From Hermatobates lingyangjiaoensis (Eukaryota; Arthropoda; Insecta; Hemiptera; Hermatobatidae), in assembly GCA_026182355.1 (NCBI GenBank), contig JAPFBL010000169.1, forward strand, positions 248,001 to 312,000: a DNA stretch of 64,000 nucleotides. Reading direction: 5' to 3'. A model generated the notes under the pieces. That model searched no databases, was not told the origin of the DNA, and saw only the letters and a program-made list of their open reading frames with translations. Numbering within the stretch: the stretch's first letter is position 1; each line of letters opens with the position of its first letter. The translations under genes were made by a program, and so were the position numbers. Positions 10,125 through 22,058 of the stretch are shown one piece after another.

Positions 10125-11342
10125 TAGTGACGTGCAGTCAGTAAAGCAGGGGAGACTGTGCCTCCTCTGTCATCATGAGAGGATAACCAAACGAAATAAT
10201 TAAATAACACAAATATGTATTAATATTTGTCCCTTTAACTATGATTTTAGTGTAGTTCTTAATGTATTTTGACCATTTTTATTGTAAAGAGCAAAGACAA
10301 TTTTGTATTTCCGGCTTTAATAAACGGAGTCTCAGGTGAGGCATGGACGAGAGGTGAGTCATGGACGAGAGGTGAGTCATGGACGAGAGGTGAGGCATGG
10401 ACGAGAGGTGAGGCATGGACGAGAGGTGAGGCATGGACGAGAGGTGAGGCATGGACGAGAGGTGAGGCATGGACGAGAAGTGAGGCATGCACGAGAGGTG
10501 AGGCATGGACGAGAGGTGAGGCATGGACGAGAGGTGAGGCATGGACGAGAGGTGAGGCATGGACGAGAGGTGAGGCATGGACGAGAGGTGAGGCATGGAC
10601 GAGAGGTGAGGCATGGACGAGAGGTGAGGCATGGACGAGAGGTGAGTCATGGACGAGAGGTGAGTCATGGACGAGAGGTGAGGCATGGACGAGAAGTGAG
10701 GCATGCACGAGAGGTGAGGCATGGACGAGAGGTGAGTCATGGACGAGAGGTGAGGCATGGACGAGAAGTGAGGCATGCACGAGAGGTGAGGCATGGACGA
10801 GAAGTGAGGCATGGACGAGAGGTGAGTCATGGTCGAGAGGTGAGTCATGGACGAGAGGTGAGGCATGGACGAGAGGTGAGGCATGGACGAGAGGTGAGGC
10901 ATGGACAAGAGGTGAGGCATGGACGAGAGGTGAGTCATGGACAAGAGGTGAGGCATGGACGAGAAGTGAGGCATGAACAGCACGAGCCTCCCTCCAGATT
11001 GAGTAATCACTCACAAACTGGATTGAGCGTGTGCAAATGTCGCGTGCTTGTTCCCGTTTCTGTGTATGTTTCAAATGACACTTTCATGTAATAAAATTAT
11101 ACATCTTCTTTTCAATGGTTTTCAATAATGTTTTACACATATATGTGTAATATTTGCATCTTTTTGATATGACATAAATCCGCGGAGAAAATGCTTGACT
11201 TGAGGCAGGCAGGCAGTGCCTCTTTAGTCTCACTAAAGGAAGCATCTTATTTGCTCCTATTCTATTGGCATCCTATTGTATGTTTGTAAATGTGACTCGT
11301 GAGTCAGTGCCACCCCAATTCTAATACTCCTGCGCATCACTG
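10125..11342. mobile_element. Possible hAT-like non-autonomous element with internal minisatellite
   Basis: The left edge reads TAGTGACGTGCAGT and the right edge, reversed, reads CAGTGATGCGCAGG. These are imperfect inverted termini of a hAT-like kind. The adjacent 8-mers (CCTCTTAT and CCCTTAAT) match at only 5 of 8 positions, so no target duplication is proven. The interior is unique AT-rich DNA plus the 18-bp array. Confidence 0.35.
10336..10975. repeat. 18-bp minisatellite, about 35 units
   Basis: The unit is CATGGACGAGAGGTGAGG. Variants recur in ordered blocks: GAGTCATGG in place of GAGGCATGG, and GAGAAGTGAGGCATGCACG at about 10478, 10694 and 10768. This suggests higher-order duplication of multi-unit blocks. 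The period is a multiple of three and the unit has no stop codon in several frames on either strand, so four long open frames (235-271 codons) arise. I regard these as artefacts of the repeat. Confidence 0.97.
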
Positions 11343-11974
11343 CCCTTAATCAGATGCCACCTACGGATTAAACAGATTTATACAATTAGAAACAGCCTTT
11401 ACATGTACAGGTTGCAAAGGTTATCTTATTAGATGTGATACTACATAATTCTTTTTGCACATGTTTATCAAACCTTTATATCTAATAAGTTAAACACCAC
11501 AAATATTTGTTGTTAAAGCTCCTATTACCCTTCACAAATAATAGTCCAGAAAAATTGGACTGCTGTTTGATTTATAACATGAGTTAAATAGTTCACATGA
11601 ACCTCTTCATACTTTCGAGTTCAAATGGGATGCATATTTCTGGTAAAAATTATGGATTCAAATGGTACCATATCTGTTCAATAATTGTATTTACGTAGGA
11701 AATACAATTAGGGCAGCAATAAACGATGTATATAATAAAAAGGATATACCAAACCATTGAAAACGTATTGCAATTCAATGTTGTGTTTAAATAATTAAAT
11801 TTACAAAAAAATGTAACCTTTTGAACAAATTTCATAAATAATAATGTAGTGTAATGGGGGCAACCATTTGCCCCTCCCCCCACCCCACACCCTCGCAGGC
11901 CGATGATCATCCCGTTTACCTTTAAAATTAAAGAAAGTCCTGGAAATATTTATTTTTATGGCATCTAATTTTAG
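11343..11974. other. Intergenic, nothing recognised
   Basis: AT-rich. A C-run patch at 11868-11890 with flanking ATTTGCC resembles the ends of the MITE-like family at 11990-12361, but it is too short to assign. Confidence 0.4.
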
Positions 11975-11989
11975 ACTAATGATGTTATT

Positions 11990-12361
11990 AGTCCCAGACT
12001 TTCATCTTAATACAGTACTCGTATACGAGTACATATGTAGTAATCATAAAAGAAAATCAAAGAGTTTTCAAAACAAAAACTTATAATTCAAATCATAAAA
12101 AATTGTTAATTTAATTAACAGCCTATGCAAAAAATATAATAAACTTCAATCACTTCAAAAAAGTAGTTTTGAAAAATTAAAAATACACTTATTTCTAATT
12201 TGCAAATATTACAAACCTTCAAAACTAATTTTGGTATAGAATTCAGATTTTTTTGTTAGCTTTTTTGATTTTAATTTTTTCCTATTTTTTAATTTTTACA
12301 CCCTCAAAATAGTGCCACCTGGCACTTTCCACCTGGGGCGCCCCCCCTTGCTATGCCACTG
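11990..12361 (+). mobile_element. MITE-like element, family M, copy 1
   Basis: It starts with AGTCCCAGACTTTCATCTTA and ends with ACCCTCAAAATAGTGCCACC...GGGGCGCC...CTTGCTATGCCACTG. The same order, with an AT-rich core of similar length, appears at 37092-37503. An inverted partial copy lies at 41970-42110, and a possible end lies at 39764. The CAGTGGCATAGC-type terminus is typical of DNA-transposon derivatives. The opposite terminus is not visible, so the copy may be truncated. Confidence 0.6.
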
Positions 12362-13076
12362 AATGTAATATGATAAATATTTAAGAAAATAATCTGAAAA
12401 ATGGTTTTTGGATTTCGAGGGACTTTGTAAATAAGTAAATGTGATGTTTTATGGACACTGCATTAATATTTGAATAGAATACTGTGCGTGTATAAAAGAC
12501 TGTGCGACTGGCGTGAGGACAAGACAAGAAGCATGTCTGACCTGGGCGTGTCGTACCCTAGAGTCGTCAAGAAGTCACTTCTGCTTGAATTCCCTCTCCT
12601 GTACTTTGTCCAACTTTCTTGAATCAAACTCAATCTCCACTCATCTGATCTTCGTGACCAAGGAGTTCTAACTCCATCTCCCATGTTTGTTATCTCAGTC
12701 TATCGGCTTAACTCAATAATCTAAACCATTTCTACACCATCTTTAAGGGCTATCCCTTACTCTTAACAACACTGCCACATCGCAATCAAATAAATGAGAC
12801 CAGTAACACTTAATAAATTTAGTAGATAACAATTAAGAAAAATAATATTTCCACGAAAAACAATGATTATTTTATGTCATATAATACTTGCATGTATATC
12901 GTGTCATTTTAAAACTTTATAGTATATACTTTATTTCCTTGTTTTTTTTTTTTTGGTTTTCTTTCTTATGTTTTTTGTTTTCTTTTGTTATTTTTTTAAT
13001 TTTATTACAAAGAGCTTTTAAAAATCTAAATCAAACACTATAAAATAACAATTGTTTAAACTAAAACTGACAAGTG

Positions 13077-13077
<1 letters not shown>
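12362..13077. other. Intergenic, unassigned open frame at 12463-12684
   Basis: A 73-codon minus-strand frame lies in a locally GC-richer patch (12480-12690). It starts near MGDGVRTPWSRRSDEW and has no similarity that I recognise. The rest is AT- and T-rich. The patch could be an old repeat or exon; I cannot support a call. Confidence 0.3.
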
Positions 13078-13119
<42 letters not shown>

Positions 13120-13169
13120 GTGTGTTTGTGTGTGTGTGTGTGTGTTGTGTGTGTGTGTGTGTGTGTGTA
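13078..13169. repeat. (GT)n microsatellite
   Basis: Nearly uninterrupted GT dinucleotides with two TTG interruptions. Confidence 0.97.
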
Positions 13170-16100
13170 TTTAAACAGAAAATAGCTTAAAATACCCAGA
13201 AATCTCTTTGTTCTGTCTTGTATAGATTTAAATACTAAAAGATTTTAATAATACCACTATTTATTAATGATAACATCACTGAATCGTTTTTAAAACAATA
13301 TCAATATAATATATATTAAACGAACACAAATCCTAATTGATAGTTTTTCACCAGAGACTCAGTGCGCACTCTACAATCATAAAAAATCTAGTAAATTTAT
13401 GAAATAACTTACGTTAAATAAACATATTCTTATTACTTTTTCCAAATTAATTCCACTATGCTAAAAGCCGCTTCATTCAAAAGAAATTTTATTACATTGG
13501 CTATCATATGCTAAATATATTATCAAGATAAGTATTCACACAAAAAAATTTATAATACAAACAAATATTCAATAAATCAAAACACAGACCAAATTTTAAT
13601 TTTTTTCTTAAGTGGAATTCTAAATTCAAAAACATTAAACATTCCTATACAATGCCAAAGATACTTTGCATTGTATTTTGATGTTTTAGCTTAAAAAAGA
13701 AAGGTTTTTAGTGTGCATAGTTATGTTAAAATAGTAATATCAGTGAAGACAAACACATTGTAATTTTATATTTTTTTATTATATATTACATATATTCATC
13801 ATTCTTTTTTAATACATAATCAGGTTTTACATATAAAATAAGATGATGATTTCAAATGTATATCGTGTATTGTTAAAATATTCTTTATATAAAAGGAATA
13901 TATATATATATATAAATAATTAATTTTAATTTAATTTAAATACTTTTTTTCTTTACTGAATTAAAAATAACAAACTATACCAAATATGAGAAATATAAAA
14001 ATTCTGAATATTGTAAAATTCAATATTCTAACTATTCATAATCAACTCAATTTATTTATTAACTTAATTCATTTAATGAAGTATTAAAATTGAATATTAA
14101 TTATGATATTAGACGTAATATCACAATTAATGACACAATACATAAGGTACAAACAAAATATATAGTTATATCCTATTTATATGGTTAATAAGAAGGAACA
14201 AAAATGTTTAAAACTTTTTACAATATTCAGTATTGTATTAAAATAATGAAGTTTACAATGATCATAGTCAAATATTATTAACAAAATACAATAACATGAA
14301 TGTTTAAAGTTACTTCAAAATACTCAAGATTATACAAAATATTTGAGAGTATATAAAATATTCAAGATTTTATAATTTCAAGAGTATAATTAGCTCTTCA
14401 ATTTTTACCAAAACCAAAACTTTAAGGTTATGAGGAAATATATATGGTATGTTACGTGAGAGTAATCAGAAGTTTTGATTTAACACTAATTATTTTATCG
14501 CTTTCAATTTTGTTTTGTAATCTTCAAATGCTATTACTATGTAAAAGAAAAATTGTCTTTGCTTGACATGAACTTCAGTGTATTGTGGTTGGTAACAAAA
14601 TTGAATTATTTTGTATACTGATCTTTATATGTATGTGGCAAGTGAATTTAAATAGATTGTAAATCAAATATAAAAGATAATTTGCAAAAATATTCCTTTT
14701 TAGTTAAAAATATGTTTTTCATAAATATTCCAATGCTATTTCGTGTAAATTTTCTTTATTTTTTCATAACATTTTATATATTTCGTAAATATATAGTAAA
14801 TTGAAATCGAGCTGTTAAAACTCGATAAATTGCTTTAAATTATTAAAAAAATTAATATTAAAACCAGCAACAGTTTGGGCTTTATACAAAAATGAAGTAA
14901 TAATGTAATTAAACAATATTGATTGCTCTCTCACAATTTTAACTTTAGTTTTTGCTTTTTTATACTTAATTAAAATATAAAATGTTCTGTGATATTTTAC
15001 ATAAATGTGTTTATGTGTGCATGTGCCTTTGTGTATGCGGAACTGAGATTTGTTGCAAAGTTAATTTAACAAATATTTGTTTCTACATGACAAATTCTTC
15101 TGCTTTTGACTTTTTATGGATATTTAAATTGATGATATTATCCTAAAGAGTTTGAAACTCGCTGACAACTTACAGTTTTGCTAATGTGGCAGTGATATAG
15201 GAATAGAGGAAATGGCTCTTCATTTGAGTGTCCTTACACGCCCCCCACAATGTTTAAGAAAACAGAAGTTGAAAGGGAACTGGTACTGTCACTTAATCTA
15301 AACGCTGAGACTAACTGTCGTGAGGGTCACTTAATCCATAAAATATTCAAAACCACCAGACGTAAATAACTTAACAAGTGTCAAGGTCGCTAGCAACCCC
15401 ATCACATTTTGTCAAGATCTCCTTATTAATATCCCAGTTTTGTTGTTTTTGATTGTTTTCTATCAATGCCTACTTCACAATGCTATAATGAATGATAAAC
15501 TTCAAAATTATTTAATCGAATCTAAACTTCGAAATAATAGGTTTGAAAAGAAATTGAGAAAAAATTTGTGCATTAAATATTTGATGTTGTTGGAAAGTTT
15601 GTCTATGCTTTTAATTCCTGGTTCATGACTTGATTAGTACTGTTTAAATGCATTTCTCGACTGTCTGCTTAACGTCGTGTATGTGTTCTTTAAAGCAAGT
15701 TATCAATAGAATTTAATGATTCCGACGTAGAAATTAAGAATAAAAATTTCATGGATTTTTGAAACCTGATTACCTGGATATTGTTAGCAATTATCTAGAA
15801 CAGTGAGAAAAAAAAACTGAACTGAAATATTGTGGAAACCTACTAAGAAAACTAGGTATCACTGGTAAAAGATTTTTATAAAGTATACGACAATCTGTAA
15901 CATACTGATAAAAACAAATTGTTAAGGAAAGAATCACTGACAGGTTTTCTTGAAGTTTAGCTGGGTCAAACACATATAAACCGCATTGCGTGATCAGATT
16001 AAATGCGCCGTCATGTTTATATTTTACCCAGAGTGGTATAAAATAATATTATACTCTTGGAGTAGTTCATTCTGTATGTATTGTCATAATACTCTGGTTT

Positions 16101-19100
16101 ATAACTTGTGCCTGTTATGTTTTAAAAGTCATTCGGAGGAAATTTTACTTTGATCCCATGTATTATGTAAATAATAGTCATTCAATTATAACTAAGTGCT
16201 TCCTATTTTTTTGATTTTTTAGAACGTGATTCTGATAAACACCGATTGGGTTTCTTGTAAGGTATTACTATAAGTAAAACAATACATGATAATTTCAAGG
16301 ACCTCAGATTAATGAAATCAGAAAGTACTATTTATAAAATGTATTACGTAAATCGAAATATTTTTTTCAGTATGTCGCTGTTATTGGGACATCTATTGTT
16401 GTAGTTCTTTCAGATTCAATATTCCCTATAAAAATCCGTATATCTGAAGCAACTTATTTTACAGTAAATAGAAAGCTTTATGCACTCAATAAGAAGCAGG
16501 TAATAAAACTATCTGTAATTGTAAAGTTAATCAAATATTGATTTTGCTCTTCAAAGGATACAAGAATATACAATAAGATTACAAGTTATAAACGGAATAC
16601 CTGACTAAATTTAAATAACTGACGCTATATTAGGTTCGGCGATAACGGTTATCACACAAAGTAGACAATGCAGGTCTTAAGTACTTTCCGATAGTATTGT
16701 GAGCTTATTTAACATGCATGTTATGTTTCAAAGAGCTTTAAAGTTTTATTGTGGACAGTCTTTAACAAATGTTTTTAAATACTCCATTCGTTAAGATTAT
16801 CCAAAAAAAAGATGTAAGAATTTCTAAAAAAAGGAGTTTGTAAACAACTATAAAACTATTATTTGAACTGTTTTTAATAGGCTCAGCATGTAAGTGAAGG
16901 TCGATGAATTTACAGTTTCTTCAGGGTTTGTTCACAGTTGCTAAGGGTGTTGATTTTTATACTATATGGTCTTCATATTTTTTTTACCAACTTTATTGTT
17001 AAAAACTAAATGTTATTTTTATAACTAATTTGTGGAAATTGATTTCTATTGTTTCCTTTGGCTGATCATGGGTACTGACCTGATCATGATAGACGAAGTA
17101 TACAGTATCCCACTATACAACACCACATCAAGATTATACACTCATTGTCAGCTGACATGATAAACCAAAAAAAAATCATCATTGTCCAAATAGAAAGTTA
17201 TTTTCCAAAAAAAAAAGCCTTCCTTCACAAATTGTTTCGTATTATTTACACCCTTTATGATTCAGAAGTCAGTCGGACCGAATTTATAGAACAAAATAAC
17301 ACTTTTATAAAGCAAAGTGAGAACTCTGATGTGCCAATTCAGAAATTTTAAAACACCAGGTTAGGACATCAGTTCTGTAGTATATTGCCATATGAAATTT
17401 ATTATAATTATAAAATAAATTCTTATGCAAAATATTTTGTCAACTTTTTTTGTGGAGTACGTACTGAAATGAACTAGTCTTGGATGAGGATTTTAGGCAC
17501 CAAATATAGAGTTTTCAGAAAAATAGTGCTATCAGAAACGTAGAATTGTGGTTTGATCATTGATTGTTATTTCACGCGAAGAATACCTGTTAGATAGCTG
17601 AACCTAAATACCTGTAATATATGAAACAGGGTAACTGAGTGACATATATAACATCCCTCTCTATACTAAAATATCATAAGTACACATTCATGGTGGGCTG
17701 AAAAAAGAAAGTCATTGCTTGGGCAATCTGTTATAGTGTGGTACTTCCTCATATTGAGAAATGTCAAAGTCAGTCCCGTAGATCAACTCTCTAGGGTGCA
17801 AATGTAAACCTGATGAAGAACACTAAGTTTCGCAACGCGTTGTTAATTTTCATATTCAAACCTTTTTTTTCTGTGTAAAGACATAATTTTTAAAATCGCC
17901 AGTATGAAAAAGAAACAATAAAAAAGGAATTTGTAAAATTGTTCTCTTAAAGCAATTATTTTAACTCTTTTTTTATCAATATCAACATTTTAATACAGAC
18001 TGATAGCTTTGCAAAGTTTTTCTTAGATCTATGGTAAATGTTGTTATGGATGCTCAGTTGTATTTTGTAATCTGTAATTGTTACATTCTTTGTTTATTAA
18101 TCCTTATTGAATTGAAAAATGAAATTATATTTTCATATGAATCTTATTTCTGGATATTTGAGTCTGAATTTTTCTCCGGAAACGCCATTACACGAAATGA
18201 TCTTTTTGATGAGTCACTGTTATTTCTATTATTTTATTTCATTAATAATATATTATTTTATTTTATATATAAATATGATATTATTTTTTATTGTTTTACG
18301 TGGTTCTAGCAGTGAATACGTCTTTACGATGCCACTTGGAACTGAATGCGGTTGGTAGAGAGACATTCGAGAGCACTAGTTGAGGCCACAGTCTCCCTTG
18401 TAGCCTGGCTAGCGTAAACAAGGGCTATTTCTAGGTATACCACAACACTGTTCAACTGTCTCAATAATTCACCATCTCCCAACTGACTAAAACAATTTTA
18501 TTTTAAAACCTTTCCTCTTCGAATTGAGCTTGATTTATAACACAATCTTCTTACATATAAATACTTTCTTTTTTTCTTTTTTTTAATTATATGCTAGAAA
18601 AAGTAGAACCACGACAACCTGAAGGCCATGGTATAGACTAAACTCAACAATAACTTCTACCCTTACGACATCATTTAGGATTACTTTACTCCCAAGGACG
18701 ACTCAATCACATCGGATTTAAGTATATCTATAAATTTATTGTCATAAATTATTCAATCTGGCACTTCTTTTTTTTAAAAAAAGATGAAAATTTAAGAAAT
18801 ATATATTTTTTTCATTTTTTTCAATTTGAAACAGTTATTTATTGATTTTTTTAAAATAAATAATACCTACTTCAGGAACATATAGTTTATATAAATAGCA
18901 GTAATGTTTCCAATGGGTATAGTATATACTGTTTAAGCCTGTTGTCGGATAGGCTTCAAAAGTGAACAACATTTATAAAATCAGGTTGAAAATATAAACA
19001 AAAGTTTGAAAACTATTTTAGTTATATCAAGGACAATGAGGGGTTTTGCATGTAGTCACTCACTCCGCCACGCCAGCTAATTAACAAATAGCTAATTATT

Positions 19101-19129
19101 ATTAATTACTGGACTACTCGCATCCAGGT
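13170..19129. other. 6 kb AT-rich DNA, mostly unrecognised
   Basis: Very AT-rich (especially 13.2-14.9 kb) with frequent TAAAA/TTTTA and no coding signal above chance. Only two repeat pieces stand out: a 30-bp end of foldback family A at 17546-17577, and a family F piece at 17800-17920. A GC-richer patch at 18310-18480 is not recognisable. Short open frames here (for example 15440-15628 and 18031-18358) look random and are Phe/Ile/Tyr-rich. Confidence 0.6.
17800..17920 (+). repeat. Family F half-element
   Basis: CTGATGA, A, then GAACACTAAGTTTCG (hairpin remnant of GAACAC/GTGTTC), then CAACGCGTTGTTAATTTT and the family's 3' flank (TGTAAAGACATAATTTTT). GAAA is mutated to GCAA, so this copy is not expected to be a functional ribozyme. 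Confidence 0.6.
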
Positions 19130-20225
19130 GGGTCATCCAACACCTTCCTATTTAATGCAATCATGTTCATGTAAATTCACATAAACTCTAAATTAATTAA
19201 ATTTGAATAAAGACAATAATTGCATATATTTTTAAGAGTTCTTTTTATTTAAATTTTTTGTACAATTTGAATTTTCCAAAAAAAAAACGTTCATGTCTTC
19301 TTTCTGTTTGACACTACTGAGAGCAACATGTAATTGACCAGATTGAAATGCTGTTTTATATAAATGAACTAAAATTTTCTGTAGAGTCTCTCCTTGAGAC
19401 TTATGAATAGTCATGGCAAATGCTAACTAAATAGGAAATTGAATCCTTGAAAAAGAAATGTTGTTCTCTTCAGATAAAACAATTTTCAATCTTGGAATTA
19501 AACTTATTTATCATTGACACCGTAATGTAATAATTTTATAAATAATTACTTTATCATAAAGTTTCTCAGTAATAAGAGATAAACGGATTTTAACCGCTTT
19601 AAAGGATAGTTAGCAGCTTCCCTTAGATTCTTCGTTCTCTTTTAATTAGGTATTATACCATTCTTTTCATTAACAATGAAATGCCTCTAATTTGGCTTTA
19701 ATTAATAAGCATTAATTGTAATCTCATGCCATTACAAAAGCGCGGTGGATCAATGTTTCTCATACATACACATAACAGGAGCTTCCTTTTTGAGTTCTAG
19801 CTTATGTTGGAGCAATCCAGGCAACTCTAGTGAATAAAGCAATTCTAGAGATTAATGTGTGGATTTGTTCCTACACAAACCGAGTTGTAAGACAGATATT
19901 GTTTAATTTCTTCTGGAAATTACTTAATCAATCTATGATTAAGTTCACTGTGTGTCTCGTTAAATACAACTTATATAGAATTTTCTGTGAACAATATTTG
20001 TGAGTTACCGAATGAAGAGTAAATGTATTCAATACACTAATCAATATTATGTGCATGATTAAACATATCTTCGGGCAGTAATAATTTCTTTATTTTCATT
20101 CTTTTCAACTCTGTCTTCACCAATATTTATCAGAAATTTAGAGTATTTTGCATCTTCTTCTTGAACTTTCATATTGCTAGTTAAATCGAATTTAGTAAGT
20201 AATACGAACATGAAAGTAATAATAA
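19130..20225 (-). pseudogene. PIF1-like helicase remnant (Helitron-type), copy 1
   Basis: The minus-strand frame at 19414-19232 reads MTIHKSQGETLQKILVHLY, then QSGQLHVALSSVK. This is PIF1 helicase motif V/VI: the T-I-x-K-SQG-x-T block and the GQ-LYVALSR block, where Arg is replaced here by Ser. Further upstream on minus, broken frames give FLINIGEDRVE and SLELPGLLQHKLELKKEAPVMC, the usual order in Helitron-encoded PIF1 proteins. There are many stops and frameshifts. The second copy at 60670-61590 aligns along its whole length in the same orientation. It is probably a remnant of a Helitron's Rep-helicase gene, though a free PIF1 pseudogene is possible. Confidence 0.75.
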
Positions 20226-20399
20226 AATATTAAGAATAGAGATTAAGTTCAGGAGGTAATTTCTCTCCATTGTAGCATATGCATATAAACATGTAATATA
20301 GTTCTTTTTCTCATTTCTTATTGTGGTTTGGACGTTGACATAAACATATATATATTATTATATATTAATATATTAATATTATTATTATATATTTGCCAT

Positions 20400-20520
20400 T
20401 GCGTCTACAACATTGTCTCCCTTTCTCTTTTCCCCTGAAGACGGATTGCCCAACAATTTGAGTTTTTAAGTGTGTTTCTTTACTTTGTGTGTTATTCTTC
20501 TTCTATGTTGAACTCGTATT
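20400..20520 (+). repeat. Family H half-element
   Basis: CTCCCTTTCTCTTTTCC, CTGAAGA, C, then GGATTGCCCAACAATTTGAG. It is related to the foldback at 24822-25005 (CTGAAGA...CCAAAAATTTGAG) and to 63720-63860. The motif has TTTG in place of GAAA. Confidence 0.55.
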
Positions 20521-20557
20521 ATGACCAGTTTGGATCGTCTTTCCAATTTTTAAGTAA

Positions 20558-20605
<48 letters not shown>
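20558..20605. repeat. (TA)n microsatellite
   Basis: Alternating TA tract immediately 3' (minus strand) of a PLE end. Confidence 0.95.
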
Positions 20606-20608
<3 letters not shown>

Positions 20609-20685
20609 GATGAATCACAATAAACACGTGATACAATCAATGAAAACAAACCACAAGGAAAAAAAAGAAAACAGATAGAAAAAAT

Positions 20686-20720
20686 GCTCTGAGGCCTTTC
20701 AATTTATGTCATCAGAGAGC
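20686..20720 (-). ncRNA. Hammerhead-like motif at PLE 3' end, family E
   Basis: Read on minus: GCTCT, CTGATGA, eight AT-rich bases, GAAA, AGGCCT (overlapping the last A), C, AGAGC. Stem I (GCTCT/AGAGC) is a perfect 5-bp helix, AGGCCT is a loopless palindromic stem III, and the predicted cleavage base is C (20691). Stem II is very weak in this copy. It lies about 350 bp 3' of the PLE endonuclease stop. A paralogue sits at 58935-58967 next to another PLE. Confidence 0.5.
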
Positions 20721-21075
20721 AAACAAGGTAAGAACTAGAAGGTAACATCAAAGGTGTGTACAAGGAAGGTAACTAAACAGCTGGGAAAACAAAAGTCGAA
20801 GAGGCATAATAAGAGAAAAACAAAAAATACCCAATACAATTAAACAATGCAAAATGAACAATAAGAAAATTAATTAAATTAAAAAAATAAAAATATAAAT
20901 AGAATAAGAAACAAGTGTTATATATAATTCTTAACTATAAACAATATATAATAAATATAAACAAATAGATACAAATTAAATTAATGCAATATCAAAAAAT
21001 AAACAATAATAAATGATTAACAAAACAAGAATACATGAGAAAGTAAATAAGTCAAATAAAAATTATGTTCTATTA

Positions 21076-21606
21076 TTACGTAGAATCCACAATCTGGTCA
21101 GAGTTCATGTTCAACGTTGCAAGTACATTCCGAAGGTCACCCACAGGACCAATTTGCCTAACTATACCTTCAATTAAAATTTCATCCAATCTAAAAAGCC
21201 CATGACTTATATTTATTAGTTTATCAAAATTATACTTAATTAGGGCACTTTCTACTAAGTTCCTTTCCACATCAGATGAGAGAAATATCAATTCCTTGGA
21301 ATCTTCCCATTTTATTGAATGATTTTTTGAATTAATATGTTGGAACAAGGCACTTGATTCTTCTTGCCTCCTGATAGTGTATTTATGTTGCTTCACTCTA
21401 GTAAGCAAACTTTTTCCCGTTTGTCCAACATATGAAAAATCACATTCTCTACAAGGAATCCTATAAACACAACCTTCCTTTTCTTTTCTTTCACAATTAT
21501 TTACAAGTCTGGTTAATAATTTCCCACCACTACTGAAAACAACTGAAATATCCATTTTTTTTTCAAAAATACTGGGATGTCTTTTAAGGTTTGATATGGG
21601 AAGATT
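21076..21606 (-). pseudogene. Penelope-like element GIY-YIG endonuclease (RT part lost)
   Basis: A minus-strand frame of 184 codons. From about residue 9 (NLPISNL) it matches the linker and endonuclease of Penelope-like elements. Visible are ISVVFSS, a CVYRIPC-x-x-C (Cys60, Cys63) with Tyr56, then YVGQTGKSLLTRVKQH (Tyr67, Gly69, Arg78), NHSIKW, and RNLVESALIKYNF with the likely catalytic Glu127. The family ending NISHGLFRLDE follows. In PLEs this domain nicks target DNA for retrotransposition. The endonuclease looks intact, but the reverse transcriptase is gone. The first eight residues and the ATG come from a junction with an inverted copy of its own 3' part (21598-21733). An AT-rich 3' UTR leads to the ribozyme-like motif at 20686-20720. 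Confidence 0.88.
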
Positions 21607-21733
21607 CCAAGGAATTGATATTTCTCTCATCTGATGTGGAAAGGAACTTAGTAGAAAGTGCCCTAATTAAGTATAATTTTGATAAACTAATAAATATAAG
21701 TCATGGGCTTTTTAGATTAGATGAAATTTTGCT
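21598..21733 (+). repeat. Inverted duplicate of the PLE endonuclease 3' part
   Basis: This 135-bp block is the reverse complement of about 21171-21305, with very few differences. It therefore encodes the same EDSKELIF...LFRLDEIL segment on the plus strand. It forms a head-to-head junction with the PLE at 21598-21606. This looks like 5' inversion during retrotransposition or a foldback rearrangement. Confidence 0.9.
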
Positions 21734-21834
21734 TCTCGAATCGAGTACTTTGCACTTCTTCCCGATGACGACGGATGTCGAAATATCGAAGTGAGTTCTG
21801 TAGTGTCTTTCTGTGTTCTTTTCTCTGTGTTAAA

Positions 21835-21837
<3 letters not shown>
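21734..21837 (+). repeat. Family B-related half-element
   Basis: It carries CGATGAC-GAC-GGAT-GTC-GAAATATCGAAGTGAGTTCTG, a diverged relative of family B (GAC-loop-GTC-GAAATATCGATGTGAG). It is fused to the inverted PLE piece on the left and to (TA)n on the right. Confidence 0.6.

Positions 21838-21875
<38 letters not shown>
21838..21875. repeat. (TA)n microsatellite
   Basis: Alternating TA tract between two half-elements. Confidence 0.95.
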
Positions 21876-21876
<1 letters not shown>

Positions 21877-22015
21877 GTTGGAGACGAGTCTCCAGCCGTC
21901 TCTGAACCAGTGCGCTTGGTTTCCCTCTCTTATCTCTCCTGAAGACGTTTCAAACCGAAAATTACAGACTGTAAGTGTGTTCTTTTGATTTCTCTATGTT
22001 TCTTTTTCTATATTG

Positions 22016-22018
<3 letters not shown>
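21876..22018 (+). repeat. Family C half-element, copy 1
   Basis: It contains CCAGTGCGCTTGGTTTCCCT, TATCTCT, CTGAAGA, C, GTTTCAAACC, GAAAATTACAGACTG, then a tail ending TTGAACTA before (TA)n. It is the same as 49475-49655. Here the stem I strand is CAGA instead of GAGA, which breaks pairing with TCTC. Confidence 0.7.

Positions 22019-22055
<37 letters not shown>
22019..22055. repeat. (TA)n microsatellite
   Basis: Alternating TA tract. Confidence 0.95.

Positions 22056-22058
<3 letters not shown>

Noticed and set aside
10259..11091. Four long open frames (235-271 codons) over the minisatellite
   Set aside because: They arise because the 18-bp unit is stop-free in several frames on both strands. 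The products are monotonous (for example HASPLV or RGEAWT repeats) and no frame is privileged.
18031..18358. Possible membrane protein (Phe/Ile/Tyr-rich frames)
   Set aside because: Hydrophobicity follows from T-rich DNA. Two frames of equal quality overlap and nothing around supports a gene.
21076..21606. GIY-YIG frame as a phage or intron homing endonuclease
   Set aside because: The linker (ISVVFSS...RLVNN), CVYRIPC-x-x-C and the NISHGLFRLDE ending are PLE-specific, and RT relics of the same class occur in the window.
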